A DNA stretch of 64,000 nt from an uncultured Dorea sp. (GTDB taxonomy: Bacteria; Bacillota_A; Clostridia; Lachnospirales; Lachnospiraceae), in the NCBI GenBank assembly GCA_910578865.1, contig CAJTRM010000006.1:67978-131977 (forward strand). Direction: 5' to 3'. The notes under the pieces were generated by a model. The model worked only from the letters and a program-made list of their open reading frames with translations. It was not told where the DNA came from and did no database searches. Shown piece after piece: positions 1 through 8,257 of the stretch (positions are counted from its first letter, which is position 1; each line of letters starts with the position of its first letter). Position numbers and translations under genes: made by a program.

Positions 1-96
1 ATATTCTCTTGAAACAATTTTCCTGATCTGCCCTTCTGCATCCATCAGCAATAATTTTACGGCCGACGTACCCAGATCTACTCCGATATATAACAT
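1..96 (-). CDS. xylB: Xylulokinase-type FGGY sugar kinase, N-terminal fragment (runs off the left edge)
   Basis: Only the first 32 codons are inside the window. They begin MLYIGVDLGTSAVKLLLMD, the first phosphate-binding segment (DLGTSxxK) of FGGY kinases, in the form typical of xylulokinase. The family phosphorylates D-xylulose or a related ketose with ATP in the cytoplasm. The ATG at 94-96 has an AAGGAGG site just upstream, which lies at the end of the preceding isomerase gene; only 15 bp separate the two genes, so they are one operon. An isomerase followed by a ketose kinase is the usual order of a pentose or deoxyhexose pathway. The exact sugar cannot be told from 32 residues. Confidence 0.8.
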   Translation of the reverse strand, partial: MLYIGVDLGTSAVKLLLMDAEGQIRKIVSREY

Positions 97-111
97 ACCA
101 CTTACCTCCTT

Positions 112-1596
112 CTATGCAAATGGGTTCTCCGTTCTGTATCTCACACCTGCCGGCTGATTATAGCCAATCTCATCTACAGGCACACCGATATATTTAAATA
201 CTTCATACAGCTCTCTGCCAAAATGCCCGAACGCAACCGCACCGTGATGAGGATATCCTCCTTCGATCAGCACATGACGATAGAACCTTCCCATTTCAGG
301 AATCGCAAATACACCGACGCCGCCAAAGGAACGGGTTGCAACCGGAAGCACCTCTCCTTGTGCAACATAAGCGCGGAGCTTCCCGTCAGCCGTACTCTGG
401 AGACGATAAAATGTAATATCACCAGGTATAATATCTCCTTCCAGCGTCCCCTGGGTTACCTCCTCCGGAAGCGTCCTTGCCATGATCATCTGATATTTCA
501 TCTCGCAGGAGGTCAGCTTGCCGGATGCAGTATTTCCGCAGTGGAAGCCCATAAAGGTATCCTTCTGGGTATAGTTATACTTCCCTTTGATCTCACTCTC
601 AAACATATCCTTCGGAACTGTATTGTTAATATCGAGAAGTGTCACTGTATCCTTGCTCACCAGTGTTCCGATGAACTCGCTCAGCGCTCCGTAGATATCA
701 ACCTCGCAGGATACCGGGATCCCCTGCGCAGTCAGACGGCTGTTAACATAACACGGCACGAATCCGAACTGTGTCTGGAATGCAGGCCAGCATTTCCCCG
801 CCAGAGCCACATATTTACGGTAGCCTCTGTGCTCCTCGATCCAGTCCTTCAATGTCAGTTCATACTGTGCAAGCTTGCTTAAGATCTCAGGCTTCTTATT
901 GCCTGTGCCAAGCTCTTCCTCCATCTCCTTTACGATCGCCCCGATACGCTCATCTCCTGCATGCCTGTTAAACGCCTCAAAAAGATCAAGCTCGGAGTTC
1001 TCCTCAATCTCAACCCCAAGATTGTACAGCTGCTTGATAGGCGCGTTACATGCCAGGAAGTTTAACGGCCTCGGTCCGAAGCTGATAATCTTCAAGTCTC
1101 CGAGTCCGATAATTGCCCTTGCGACCGGGAGGAAATCGTGAATCATATCTGCACACTCCTGTGCATCCCCTACCGGATATTCAGGAATATATGCATTAAT
1201 ATTGCGAAGCTGCAGATTATAGCTTGCATTCAGCATTCCGCAGTATGCGTCTCCGCGCCCCTGGACAAGATTGTCGCCACTCTCCTCCGCCGCTGCGACA
1301 AACATCTTAGGCCCCTCAAAATGCTTTGCAAGCAATGTCTCGGAAATCTCCGGTCCGAAATTGCCCAGATACACTGCCAGTGCATTGCATCCTGCCCTCT
1401 TAATATCTTCAAGCGCCTGCACCATGTGGATCTCGCTCTCCACAATGCAGACCGGACATTCATAGATGCCCTCCCCGCCGTACTTTTCCGTGTACGCATT
1501 CATCAGGTTCTTTCTCCTGTTAACGGACAAACTCTCCGGGAAACAGTCACGGCTCACTGCCACGACTCCGATCTTCACTTCTGGCATGTTACTCAT
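112..1596 (-). CDS. L-fucose/L-arabinose isomerase-family protein
   Basis: The 494-residue protein has the overall length and layout of the L-fucose isomerase/L-arabinose isomerase structural family: an N-terminal Rossmann-like part (starting KIGVVAVSRDCFP), a middle alpha/beta domain, and a C-terminal barrel part with conserved His-rich segments (GGYPHHGAVAFGHFGREL near the end). Enzymes of this family interconvert an aldose and a ketose using Mn2+. The gene lies directly upstream of a xylulokinase-type kinase and downstream of a DUF4867 gene, so a pathway aldose -> ketose -> ketose phosphate is the likely role (inference). The ATG at 1594-1596 follows an AGGAGG site. The substrate is not recognisable; it is neither a clear AraA nor a clear FucI. 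Confidence 0.8.
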   Translation of the reverse strand: MSNMPEVKIGVVAVSRDCFPESLSVNRRKNLMNAYTEKYGGEGIYECPVCIVESEIHMVQALEDIKRAGCNALAVYLGNFGPEISETLLAKHFEGPKMFVAAAEESGDNLVQGRGDAYCGMLNASYNLQLRNINAYIPEYPVGDAQECADMIHDFLPVARAIIGLGDLKIISFGPRPLNFLACNAPIKQLYNLGVEIEENSELDLFEAFNRHAGDERIGAIVKEMEEELGTGNKKPEILSKLAQYELTLKDWIEEHRGYRKYVALAGKCWPAFQTQFGFVPCYVNSRLTAQGIPVSCEVDIYGALSEFIGTLVSKDTVTLLDINNTVPKDMFESEIKGKYNYTQKDTFMGFHCGNTASGKLTSCEMKYQMIMARTLPEEVTQGTLEGDIIPGDITFYRLQSTADGKLRAYVAQGEVLPVATRSFGGVGVFAIPEMGRFYRHVLIEGGYPHHGAVAFGHFGRELYEVFKYIGVPVDEIGYNQPAGVRYRTENPFA

Positions 1597-1621
1597 ATTA
1601 CATATCCTCCTAAATTTATTT

Positions 1622-1642
1622 TTAGGACGGTATCCGTCCCAC
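1622..1642 (-). other. Short inverted repeat in the leader of the isomerase gene
   Basis: GGACGG (1625-1630) and CCGTCC (1634-1639) form a perfect 6-bp stem with a 3-nt loop, about 30 nt upstream of the isomerase start and downstream of the DUF4867 gene. There is no clean T-run after it on the minus strand, so it is more likely an mRNA-processing or stability hairpin than a terminator. Confidence 0.3.
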
Positions 1643-1694
1643 CTGCAGCATCCGGCTCACCGAAGGCCGCGAGTATCCTTTATGTATCTTTTCA

Positions 1695-2312
1695 TTATAC
1701 CGACAGATTTTCACCCTTCAGTCCGCAGAAAGCTCCCTCAATCCCGGCATCTTCATGTGCGATCAGCCATTTGTTGCAGGCAGTCAGCAGCTTTGCCTCC
1801 CCCTGTACTTCTGCCGGCTGAGGCGCCTCCATATTCGTCCCGTACGGAAGAATGACCACCCACCGGAATCCATTTTCCGAAACCATACACGGTGCATAAT
1901 GAAGCGTTGTCGCATAAACCTCTACTACAGTACCTGACGGCACAAGGAATGCCTCCACTTTTTCTGTATTATAAACATACCCCTCTTCAATATCCTGCTG
2001 CCTTCCCACAAGTATGATCACATCCGTAACAGCAATATTGACCTCCGAACAGCGATGATACTCCAGGGCGTTCAGCAACTTATTCTGCCCGTTACAATAT
2101 CCGATCTGTATGGGCATACCGCCGAATGCCCGATTCCTGAATTGTTTTGCCACCGGCAGCTCCTCCAGTTCTTCCACCGACGGCTCATAGATCACTTCCC
2201 CCTCGGGAAGCGGCATATGTTCCATGACCTTTAACAGCGGCGCGACAGGATATCCTTTCAGCACCCTTCCGTATGGCGCAAATGCTTTCTCCGTTACCTT
2301 TTGAACTTTCAT
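1695..2312 (-). CDS. DUF4867-family cupin protein, associated with sugar operons
   Basis: The 205-residue protein begins MKVQKVTEKAFAPYGRVLKG. The FAPYG start resembles ureidoglycolate lyase (AllA)-like cupins, and I recognise the whole as DUF4867. A central beta-rich part (NIAVTDVIILVGRQQD, VEAFLVPSGTVVEVYATTLHYAP) looks like a cupin barrel with a His near the second half. Its function is not established. Its place at the head of an isomerase-kinase operon suggests a sugar-handling role, such as acting on an anomer, lactone or sugar acid (inference). The ATG at 2310-2312 has an AAGGAGG site, and a plausible sigma-A promoter lies just upstream (2340-2368). A second AllA-like cupin sits in another sugar operon of this window (59758-60252). 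Confidence 0.7.
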   Translation of the reverse strand: MKVQKVTEKAFAPYGRVLKGYPVAPLLKVMEHMPLPEGEVIYEPSVEELEELPVAKQFRNRAFGGMPIQIGYCNGQNKLLNALEYHRCSEVNIAVTDVIILVGRQQDIEEGYVYNTEKVEAFLVPSGTVVEVYATTLHYAPCMVSENGFRWVVILPYGTNMEAPQPAEVQGEAKLLTACNKWLIAHEDAGIEGAFCGLKGENLSV

Positions 2313-2339
2313 GACATAACCTCCTTATTTCCTTCTGTT

Positions 2340-2368
2340 ATTATAACAATTTTTGAATTTCCTTTCGA
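2340..2368 (-). promoter_or_regulatory. Predicted sigma-A promoter of the DUF4867-isomerase-kinase operon
   Basis: On the minus strand, TCGAAA (2363-2368) and a consensus TATAAT (2340-2345) are separated by exactly 17 bp. The predicted transcription start is some 20 nt upstream of the DUF4867 start codon. The -35 is imperfect, which suits activation by the neighbouring AraC regulator. Confidence 0.55.
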
Positions 2369-2429
2369 CCAAATATTTAGCCCATTCATGGCATTTTTTT
2401 ATCCTTGTCAGGCCGAAAGATCATCTTCA

Positions 2430-2477
2430 AAATAAAAATCCGGAAATGCAAAGGACATATCGTCTGCATCTCCGGAT
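2430..2477 (-). terminator. Rho-independent terminator of the AraC gene
   Basis: ATCCGGAAATGCA (2438-2450) pairs with TGCATCTCCGGAT (2465-2477) with one mismatch. On the minus strand the stem is followed by a T-rich run (TTTTTATTTT), about 30 nt after the stop codon of the AraC gene. Confidence 0.8.
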
Positions 2478-2505
2478 AATAAAATCATATCGGATCATCT
2501 TTCTG

Positions 2506-3333
2506 TTATTTTTTCCAGATCTCCCTGCGGAATTCACTCGGCAGCTTTTCATACTTTTTCTGGAACACCTTAGTAAAAGCCTTGCTGTTTGCAAACCCGT
2601 TCTGGCTCGCAATCGCGGCAATGGGCAGGTCGCTGTTGACAAGATCCTTATATGCATGCTCCAGCCGAAGGTTGTCCAGATAATTCTTATAATTCATCTT
2701 TGCATATTTCTGGAACATTCTGGACAAATAAGTCGGAGAATACCCGAAGGTCTTGGACAGGCTGTCCAGAGACAGTTCTTTTTTGTAGTTATCTTTCATA
2801 TATGCCGTTATTGACGACAGCCTGTTGAGATTCTTGTTGCTCTTCACCGTCTCTTCATCCACATCTGTCTCCCGGTATTTGCTCACAAGCAAATAGATCA
2901 GCATAAAAAACTGACTCTGCACCTTCAGCTCGTATCCCACCTTTTTACCGATATAAGTCTCATACATCTCGCTGATCAGCCGCATCACTTCCTCATCCTG
3001 AATACGTCTGCTGTGAGAAAAATAGATAAATTTTTCGTCTGTGTAATACTTCTCAAATGTGGACAATGGAATCTGCAATACAACTGTAAAATTTTTCCTA
3101 GGAGAATGGATGGAGTGAACCTCATTGGAATTGACAAGCACAAACTCTCCCGGGGATAACGGATACCGGGTCTCATTGACATAAAACTCAAGCTCTCCCT
3201 CGAAAAGGGCAAAGATCTCTACCGAACGGTGCCAGTGCTTCTCCCGGATATAGTTGCCGTCCTTACCCTCAAAGACAAACATTTTAAAGGGGATATCATC
3301 ATTGGGCATAATAATCTCATGAGAATACTCCAT
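2506..3333 (-). CDS. AraC-family transcriptional regulator with an N-terminal cupin
   Basis: The 275-residue protein has a ligand-sensing cupin in its first ~130 residues (HWHRSVEIFALFEGELEFYV, then FVLVNSNEVHSI) and two AraC helix-turn-helix motifs in its last ~100 residues (LSLDSLSKTFGYSPTYLSRM, then PIAAIASQNGFANSKAFTK). It should bind a sugar or derivative and activate transcription. Downstream lie the DUF4867, isomerase and xylulokinase genes, which are the likely targets. A terminator separates it from them, so it is its own transcription unit. The ATG at 3331-3333 follows AAGGAGGAAGAGCT, and an extended -10 promoter is visible at 3413-3421. Confidence 0.9.
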   Translation of the reverse strand: MEYSHEIIMPNDDIPFKMFVFEGKDGNYIREKHWHRSVEIFALFEGELEFYVNETRYPLSPGEFVLVNSNEVHSIHSPRKNFTVVLQIPLSTFEKYYTDEKFIYFSHSRRIQDEEVMRLISEMYETYIGKKVGYELKVQSQFFMLIYLLVSKYRETDVDEETVKSNKNLNRLSSITAYMKDNYKKELSLDSLSKTFGYSPTYLSRMFQKYAKMNYKNYLDNLRLEHAYKDLVNSDLPIAAIASQNGFANSKAFTKVFQKKYEKLPSEFRREIWKK

Positions 3334-3412
3334 AGCTCTTCCTCCTTACTATCAACAAACACCTTACATACTTTGAACGCTCCGGTTTACCAATGTACTA
3401 ATTTACTGCTTT

Positions 3413-3421
3413 ATTATAACA
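3413..3421 (-). promoter_or_regulatory. Predicted extended -10 promoter of the AraC gene
   Basis: On the minus strand, TATAAT (3413-3418) is preceded by TGT, which gives the extended -10 form TGnTATAAT. No good -35 is present at the correct distance; the position overlaps the end of the PfkB gene. Confidence 0.45.
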
Positions 3422-3424
3422 CAT

Positions 3425-4351
3425 CTACAGCCACTTGACAGCACCAATCACCTGAATTGCTTTTGCCCCGCAGTTATTGGCATATTCCGCGCACGCGAGA
3501 ATATCCCTCCCTTCTGACAGGGCATAGATAAATCCTGCCGCAAAGCTGTCTCCTGCGCCTGTGGTATCCAGGCATTCAACCCCTTTTTCCGCCGGAAGCC
3601 ATATATTATGCGTACCGTCCTTTACATAACAGCCGCGGCTCCCTGCTTTTATGACCACATGGGCGGCTCCGGCCCGTTCAAGCTCTGCCGCCGCATCCTC
3701 CACGGTTTTCCTTCCCGTAAGAAGAAGCGCCTCCTCGTCATTTGGCAGCAGATAATCTACATATGGAAGTGCCGGACGAAGTTCTGCCGTCGTCTCTCCG
3801 TTTTTGCGTTTTGTCATATCGGCACATACGATCTTCCCCTGGGACTTTGCCTGAGAAAACAGAATCCTTAATTCCTCCGGCCCAATATGCGGAAACACAA
3901 AAATACTGGCAAACGATATAATCTTCGCACTGTCCGGAAAGGGTATATGGATATCTGATAATAAGAGTTTACGCAGCGTGCCGTTTGCATTGGTCAGGAA
4001 GCTTCTTGCCCCGTCCGCCCTGACCAGAACTACGTTAATCCCCGTCACATATTCTTCCCGGACAGCATCCTCCGGCACATCAATGCCGCACCGTTCACAG
4101 TGTTCCAGAAGATATCTGCCAGCCTCATCATCTCCGATCACAGTCTCAAGTCTCACTTTTTTCCCCAGCTTTGCGAGGATTGTTGCCTCGTTCAATGCAT
4201 CCGCCCCGGGGGACATGCTGATATTCTCTGCCGAAAAAGAGCCTGTCTCAAATACGTCAGGCTCTGCCGGGCGCACAAGTGTGTCAATAACAGCCGCGCC
4301 TATAACAACAATCTCCGGCTTTGTTTCTAAGGTATTCCAGTTTTTGTCCAT
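3425..4351 (-). CDS. PfkB-family carbohydrate kinase
   Basis: The 308-residue protein belongs to the ribokinase/PfkB family. It has the N-terminal sugar-binding part (ENISMSPGADALNEATILAK) and the C-terminal signature DTTGAGDSFAAGF, which carries the catalytic Asp and the anion hole. The family phosphorylates sugars such as ribose, fructose, 2-keto-3-deoxygluconate or 5-dehydro-2-deoxygluconate. I chose the ATG at 4349-4351, preceded by GGTGAT, over an in-frame start 12 bp upstream. It sits between the AraC regulator and an Rpn-type nuclease gene, in a cluster with TIM-barrel isomerases and an ABC importer. It may phosphorylate the product of one of these (inference). The specific sugar is unknown. 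Confidence 0.85.
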   Translation of the reverse strand: MDKNWNTLETKPEIVVIGAAVIDTLVRPAEPDVFETGSFSAENISMSPGADALNEATILAKLGKKVRLETVIGDDEAGRYLLEHCERCGIDVPEDAVREEYVTGINVVLVRADGARSFLTNANGTLRKLLLSDIHIPFPDSAKIISFASIFVFPHIGPEELRILFSQAKSQGKIVCADMTKRKNGETTAELRPALPYVDYLLPNDEEALLLTGRKTVEDAAAELERAGAAHVVIKAGSRGCYVKDGTHNIWLPAEKGVECLDTTGAGDSFAAGFIYALSEGRDILACAEYANNCGAKAIQVIGAVKWL

Positions 4352-4401
4352 AGCAATCACCAATTCCAGTCACATATTTTAATCATAATTCTACCAATAA
4401 G

Positions 4402-4439
4402 AACAATAAAGCCAGGAACCTTTTTTAGATTTCCTGGCT
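4402..4439 (-). terminator. Rho-independent terminator after the Rpn-type nuclease gene
   Basis: AGCCAGGAA (4410-4418) and TTCCTGGCT (4431-4439) form a perfect 9-bp stem. On the minus strand it is followed by TTATTGTT. It lies 12 bp after the stop codon of the nuclease gene. Confidence 0.75.
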
Positions 4440-4451
4440 CTATAGCTTTGT

Positions 4452-5294
4452 CTATACACTTCTATCAGCTTTCAGTTGTTTTACTTCTTCAAGAGAAAGT
4501 CCTGAAATATTAACAATTTCCTCTAATGCATATTTGCCAGCTGCCAGCATACGAAGCGCAACCTCTTTCATTCCTTCTTTTAATGTCTGATCTCTCATAT
4601 CCTCCATAGCCCGGCACATAATTTCAATCCCCTCCTTGCTCTCTTTAAAAAACCTCACTCTATCTGCCAATGTCCCATAGTACATATCCGCTGCGTCTGT
4701 ACAGGAGAAGTCATGCATTAACTTCCCGATCGGTGTATCTCCACGGTAAGCACCATTTACATACAGTATGTGTGAACCATCTTCAAATCTTTCACCGGTT
4801 CCTAAAAAGCACCGCTCAATCGGATAAAGCGGCAGCCTTTTTCCCATTACATCGTTCTCTGTGATAAAGATTACCCACGTTTCCGGCAGCTTATCAAAGT
4901 CCTCGCCTTTCTTCAAAAGGTTTGCATCCATCATGCTGCTGTTATACCTTGCTCTTTTTCTCCCGGCTCCTTTATCAGAACGCTGTACTTCCACGTTCAA
5001 TTTTGCCCCTGTGTTGTCTGTAGCCAGGATATCCAGCCTCACCGAACGGTTCAGCAAGTTCTCCACAAATACCTGGGTGCGAACGTCCAGCACCTTTAAA
5101 TCCGGCTTTTCCAGTATAATCTGCAATACCAGCTCTATGCTTGCCGTATCTCCCTCAAAACACTTTGTGAGGAAATCATCATCAAGCAGGCGAAAGCCTC
5201 TTAGCCTCTGTAAATCTTCCTGGTGTTTCCGGTCTATCTGTTCCGTCACTGTCAATCTTCCCACCTGCTTTCCCTTTTCTTTTTGTAGCTCCAT
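4452..5294 (-). CDS. Rpn-family PD-(D/E)XK nuclease / transposase-like protein
   Basis: The 280-residue protein matches the Rpn family (recombination-promoting nuclease, 'PD-(D/E)XK nuclease family transposase'). The N-terminal nuclease region contains LNRSVRLDILATDNTGAKLN followed by VEVQRSD, which fits the D...ExQ core of the fold. The C-terminal end has the usual short degenerate helical repeats (EGMKEVALRMLAAGKYALEE). Such proteins cut DNA and raise RecA-independent recombination; they are scattered in gut Firmicutes, often in many copies. The start is uncertain because no good ribosome binding site precedes the first ATG. It lies between two sugar-metabolism blocks, as an inserted cargo gene. 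I see no flanking terminal inverted repeats, so I do not call an insertion sequence. Confidence 0.8.
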   Translation of the reverse strand: MELQKEKGKQVGRLTVTEQIDRKHQEDLQRLRGFRLLDDDFLTKCFEGDTASIELVLQIILEKPDLKVLDVRTQVFVENLLNRSVRLDILATDNTGAKLNVEVQRSDKGAGRKRARYNSSMMDANLLKKGEDFDKLPETWVIFITENDVMGKRLPLYPIERCFLGTGERFEDGSHILYVNGAYRGDTPIGKLMHDFSCTDAADMYYGTLADRVRFFKESKEGIEIMCRAMEDMRDQTLKEGMKEVALRMLAAGKYALEEIVNISGLSLEEVKQLKADRSV

Positions 5295-5452
5295 ACTACC
5301 ATACTATCGGAATATTTTCAATCATATCCAGACCGTCTACACGGATAAAACTAAACAACTTATCATTGCTTTGTCCACACGATCAACACGGTACAGCAAT
5401 ATGGAATGTTGGACAGGAATCTCCCTCTTTATCTTTGTTTACAATATTTTTC

Positions 5453-6448
5453 TTATACGCAGGAATACCCTTCCACCGCTTCTCCATATACTTTCTCCAT
5501 CCGCCGCCTCAGATAATCAATCGAATCTCGCACATGCTCTTCCTTATCGGCGTCATTCAGCCATTCAAAGGAGAGATATCCGTCATAGCCCACTTCCTTA
5601 AGGGCCTCCAGTACCCCTTCCCAGTATGTGATCCCTGCTCCCACCGGAAGATTATAGCAGGCCAGCCCGTCGCCGTCGCAGACCCTTACGCAGCTGGCGG
5701 CCTTTCCATACCGGTGCACCGCCCAGGGCAGTATCTCTCTCTGCAGAAAGGCCTGTCCCGTGTGGAAGGTCACACTGATCCTTCTGCTTTCTATCCTTTT
5801 CAGCATTCTGAGCACAGAATCCGTGTGGGGCGTCATTGTATTATACCGGTTCTCAATCCTTAAGCAGACATCCTCCTCTTCGGCAATCTCTGCCGCCCGC
5901 TTCATACTGTCAATAAAATTCTCCCAGTATTCCTCCCAGCAAAAGCCTTCCGGGAAATAAAGGCGGAACTTTGCGTCAAACCTCCACCCTTCCACGCATC
6001 TTGTCTCACCGCCCGGAAGCACAATGTCCGGCAGGTTCAGATAAAAATATTCCGGCAGGGTAGCTGTCGTCTTCACAGTAATATCTTCCTCCGGATAAGG
6101 TGACGTAAAGTTCACGGTTCTTGTCCCCAGCTCCTTTGCAAGCCTGCACACAGCTCTTATATTTTCCAGCGCCTGCTCTTTCTTTTCCTTCCGAAGATCG
6201 GCCAGCCCTCCCACCATATTCTGGAACATACATACCTGTATCAGTTCCAGGTGATTGTCGGAAAGCATCTCTCTGATCTTACAGATTTGTTCCTTCTTCC
6301 AGTATGTCTGAAGTTCCTCCGCATCATCCACCATCAGTTCAATCCCTTCAAATCCGGCATCCGCCACCTTCTGGATCGCCGGCTCATACGGTGCATGATA
6401 GTCAGGCTCCATCAATGTCCATACTGCACATCCCAGCTTCAAAGCCAC
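5453..6448 (-). CDS. Xylose isomerase-like TIM-barrel protein with an altered metal site
   Basis: The 331-residue protein is a sugar phosphate isomerase/epimerase-family TIM barrel (starts MALKLGCAVWTLMEPDYHAP). It is clearly paralogous to the next gene upstream (6467-7408). In the paralogue the likely metal-binding positions read AIENH, GANLDT, FHVHMRDGDG and LSLEW. Here they read RIENR, VTFHTG, SCVRVCDGDG and LSFEW, so the second ligand Asp becomes His and the His of the third motif becomes Arg. It may have changed metal use or chemistry, or act only as a partner (inference). The start is GTG at 6446-6448 with AGGAGGGATGAACT in front; 18 bp separate it from the paralogue. It is the last gene of the ABC-importer operon before the Rpn gene. 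Confidence 0.8.
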   Translation of the reverse strand: MALKLGCAVWTLMEPDYHAPYEPAIQKVADAGFEGIELMVDDAEELQTYWKKEQICKIREMLSDNHLELIQVCMFQNMVGGLADLRKEKKEQALENIRAVCRLAKELGTRTVNFTSPYPEEDITVKTTATLPEYFYLNLPDIVLPGGETRCVEGWRFDAKFRLYFPEGFCWEEYWENFIDSMKRAAEIAEEEDVCLRIENRYNTMTPHTDSVLRMLKRIESRRISVTFHTGQAFLQREILPWAVHRYGKAASCVRVCDGDGLACYNLPVGAGITYWEGVLEALKEVGYDGYLSFEWLNDADKEEHVRDSIDYLRRRMEKVYGEAVEGYSCV

Positions 6449-6466
6449 AGTTCATCCCTCCTATGC

Positions 6467-7408
6467 TTAAGTCTCTGCTGTCAAACGCCTCAGATATTCC
6501 AGCGACTCGGTACAATGCTTCTTTTTCTCGGAATCATGTGCCCACTCCAACGACAGATAGCCGTCATACCCTATGTCCTTTAAGGCCTTCACCACTGCCT
6601 CCCAGTCCGTATTGCCATACCCGACCGGCAGATTATAGGCAGCAAGCCCGTCACCGTCTCTCATATGGACATGGAACAGCCTGTTGTTATATTTGTAAAT
6701 GGCCCACGGCAGGTTTTCCCTCTGGAGGTAAGCCCACACAGTATCCAGGTTGGCGCCCAGATTATCCTCTCCCACCTCCTCACACAGCCTCAAAACAGAG
6801 TCTGTATGAGGTGTCATGGTATTTGCGTGATTCTCAATGGCAAGCTTAAATCCATAGCTCCCCGCGATCCGGGATACTGTCCTCACTGCATCCACATGTG
6901 ACTCCCAGTATCTTTCCCAGTCAAACGGCCTTGGAAACTGATATTTCAGCTTCGTCTGGAATTTCTGCAGCGCCCGGATCCTGGGATCCACTCCCGGCAC
7001 ATTAATATAGTAATATTCCGGGAGATAAGAATTAACCGACGTCACCGTCTCCGGCCACGGAGACACAAAATTTACAATATCACAGCCCAGCGCCGCACTG
7101 ATCTCACACCCTGCCTTAAAAGCATCTACAGACCTTCTGCATTTGTCTTCGTCAAGGCTTGCCAGCCCGTCCATAATATTCTGGAACATAGCAAACTGTG
7201 ACACCTCCATGCCATAGCCGTCCAGCATAGACCGTATCTCTCTCTGCTTTTCTTTTGTCCAGTAGCCGTCAATGTCTTCAAAATCCCTCAAAATCAGTTC
7301 CATACCGTCAAACCCCAGCTCACCGATGGATCTGACTGCATCCTCGTAAGGAGGATTATGTGCCGGCTCTGTCCATGTCCAGGCCGCGCATCCTATTTTT
7401 ATTGCCAT
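6467..7408 (-). CDS. Sugar phosphate isomerase/epimerase (xylose isomerase-like TIM barrel)
   Basis: The 313-residue protein has the AP endonuclease-2/xylose isomerase-like TIM barrel. The expected divalent-metal ligands are present: Glu in AIENH, Asp in GANLDT, His in FHVHMRDGDG and Glu in LSLEW near the C terminus. Family members epimerise or isomerise keto-sugars (tagatose 3-epimerase, IolE, IolI, hydroxypyruvate isomerase). I chose the ATG at 7406-7408 because AAAGGATG is at a good distance; an ATG 9 bp upstream would overlap it. It is 15 bp after the ABC permease gene and 18 bp before its degenerate paralogue. Substrate unknown; an imported sugar or inositol derivative is likely. Confidence 0.85.
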   Translation of the reverse strand: MAIKIGCAAWTWTEPAHNPPYEDAVRSIGELGFDGMELILRDFEDIDGYWTKEKQREIRSMLDGYGMEVSQFAMFQNIMDGLASLDEDKCRRSVDAFKAGCEISAALGCDIVNFVSPWPETVTSVNSYLPEYYYINVPGVDPRIRALQKFQTKLKYQFPRPFDWERYWESHVDAVRTVSRIAGSYGFKLAIENHANTMTPHTDSVLRLCEEVGEDNLGANLDTVWAYLQRENLPWAIYKYNNRLFHVHMRDGDGLAAYNLPVGYGNTDWEAVVKALKDIGYDGYLSLEWAHDSEKKKHCTESLEYLRRLTAET

Positions 7409-7423
7409 AGCTTTCATCCTTTC

Positions 7424-8257
7424 TTATTCTTTCACTGAACCGGCCAGATTATCTACGAAGTAATTCTGGACTGCCGTAAACAATACTACCGCCGGGATTG
7501 CAATCATGGTGCACGTTGCCATCATACCTCCCCAGTCTGTGCTCCTCATGCCCACAAAGCTCTGAAGTCCCACCGGGAGCGTGTACATTTCAGGAACCGT
7601 TACCAGATTCACCGCAAACATAAATTCCTGCCACGCCTGTACAAACACATAGATCGCCGTACACACAAGACCCGGCGCTCCAAGAGGAAGCAGAATTTTA
7701 CAAAAGGCCTGAAAAGACCCTGCCCCGTCAATGCTTGCCGACTCAAACAACTCCACAGGCACTCCCTTGAAATACCCCGATATGAGTATCAGTGCAATGG
7801 GAACTCCCGTAATGGACGCAGTATAAGTAAGGATCAGAGATGCATAAGTATTCTGGATCCCTGCAAGCCTGTAAATAGTCATTAACGGAACCAGCATAGT
7901 AATGGTGGGCAGTATCTGCATCAAATACAAAAGATTATTTAAAATCTTTGCCGGCGCAAACTTAAAAAAGCACATAGCATAGGCCGCAAGTGCGGCAATG
8001 ATCACAGTGAGTATCACTGTAACCACCGTAACCACCAGGCTGTTCTTCAGATACATCAGCACGTCATATTCCCGGAAGGCAGTCACGTAGTTGTCCAGTG
8101 TCAATCTGCCCGGGAACAGCTTCGGCGGATAAGATATAATTTCGTCCTTCGTCTTAAAGGAACTGATCATGATCCAGTAAATGGGAAATATAATAATCAG
8201 CACAGAAACACTCAGAGCCGCATACTGTGCAGCCGCCGCTATTTTTTTCTTCTTCAT
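7424..8257 (-). CDS. Carbohydrate ABC transporter permease, MalG/CUT1 type
   Basis: The 277-residue membrane protein has six predicted transmembrane segments and the permease EAA-loop region (VELFESASIDGAGSFQAFCK followed by ILLPLGAPGL), where the ATPase docks. It is the MalG-like half of a CUT1 sugar importer in the cytoplasmic membrane. Its start overlaps the stop of the MalF-like gene by 4 bp (ATGA), so the two are translationally coupled. No ATP-binding subunit is encoded in this cluster; as usual for CUT1 systems in Firmicutes, a shared MsmX-type ATPase encoded elsewhere would energise it (established for the group; inference here). Confidence 0.9.
   Translation of the reverse strand: MKKKKIAAAAQYAALSVSVLIIIFPIYWIMISSFKTKDEIISYPPKLFPGRLTLDNYVTAFREYDVLMYLKNSLVVTVVTVILTVIIAALAAYAMCFFKFAPAKILNNLLYLMQILPTITMLVPLMTIYRLAGIQNTYASLILTYTASITGVPIALILISGYFKGVPVELFESASIDGAGSFQAFCKILLPLGAPGLVCTAIYVFVQAWQEFMFAVNLVTVPEMYTLPVGLQSFVGMRSTDWGGMMATCTMIAIPAVVLFTAVQNYFVDNLAGSVKE

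Noticed and set aside
223..882. Plus-strand open frame of 219 codons
   Set aside because: It is antisense to the isomerase gene, has no ribosome site, and its product has the Cys/His/Ser-rich look of an antisense frame.
4375..5450. Rpn gene as a complete insertion sequence
   Set aside because: No terminal inverted repeats or target duplication are visible around it.
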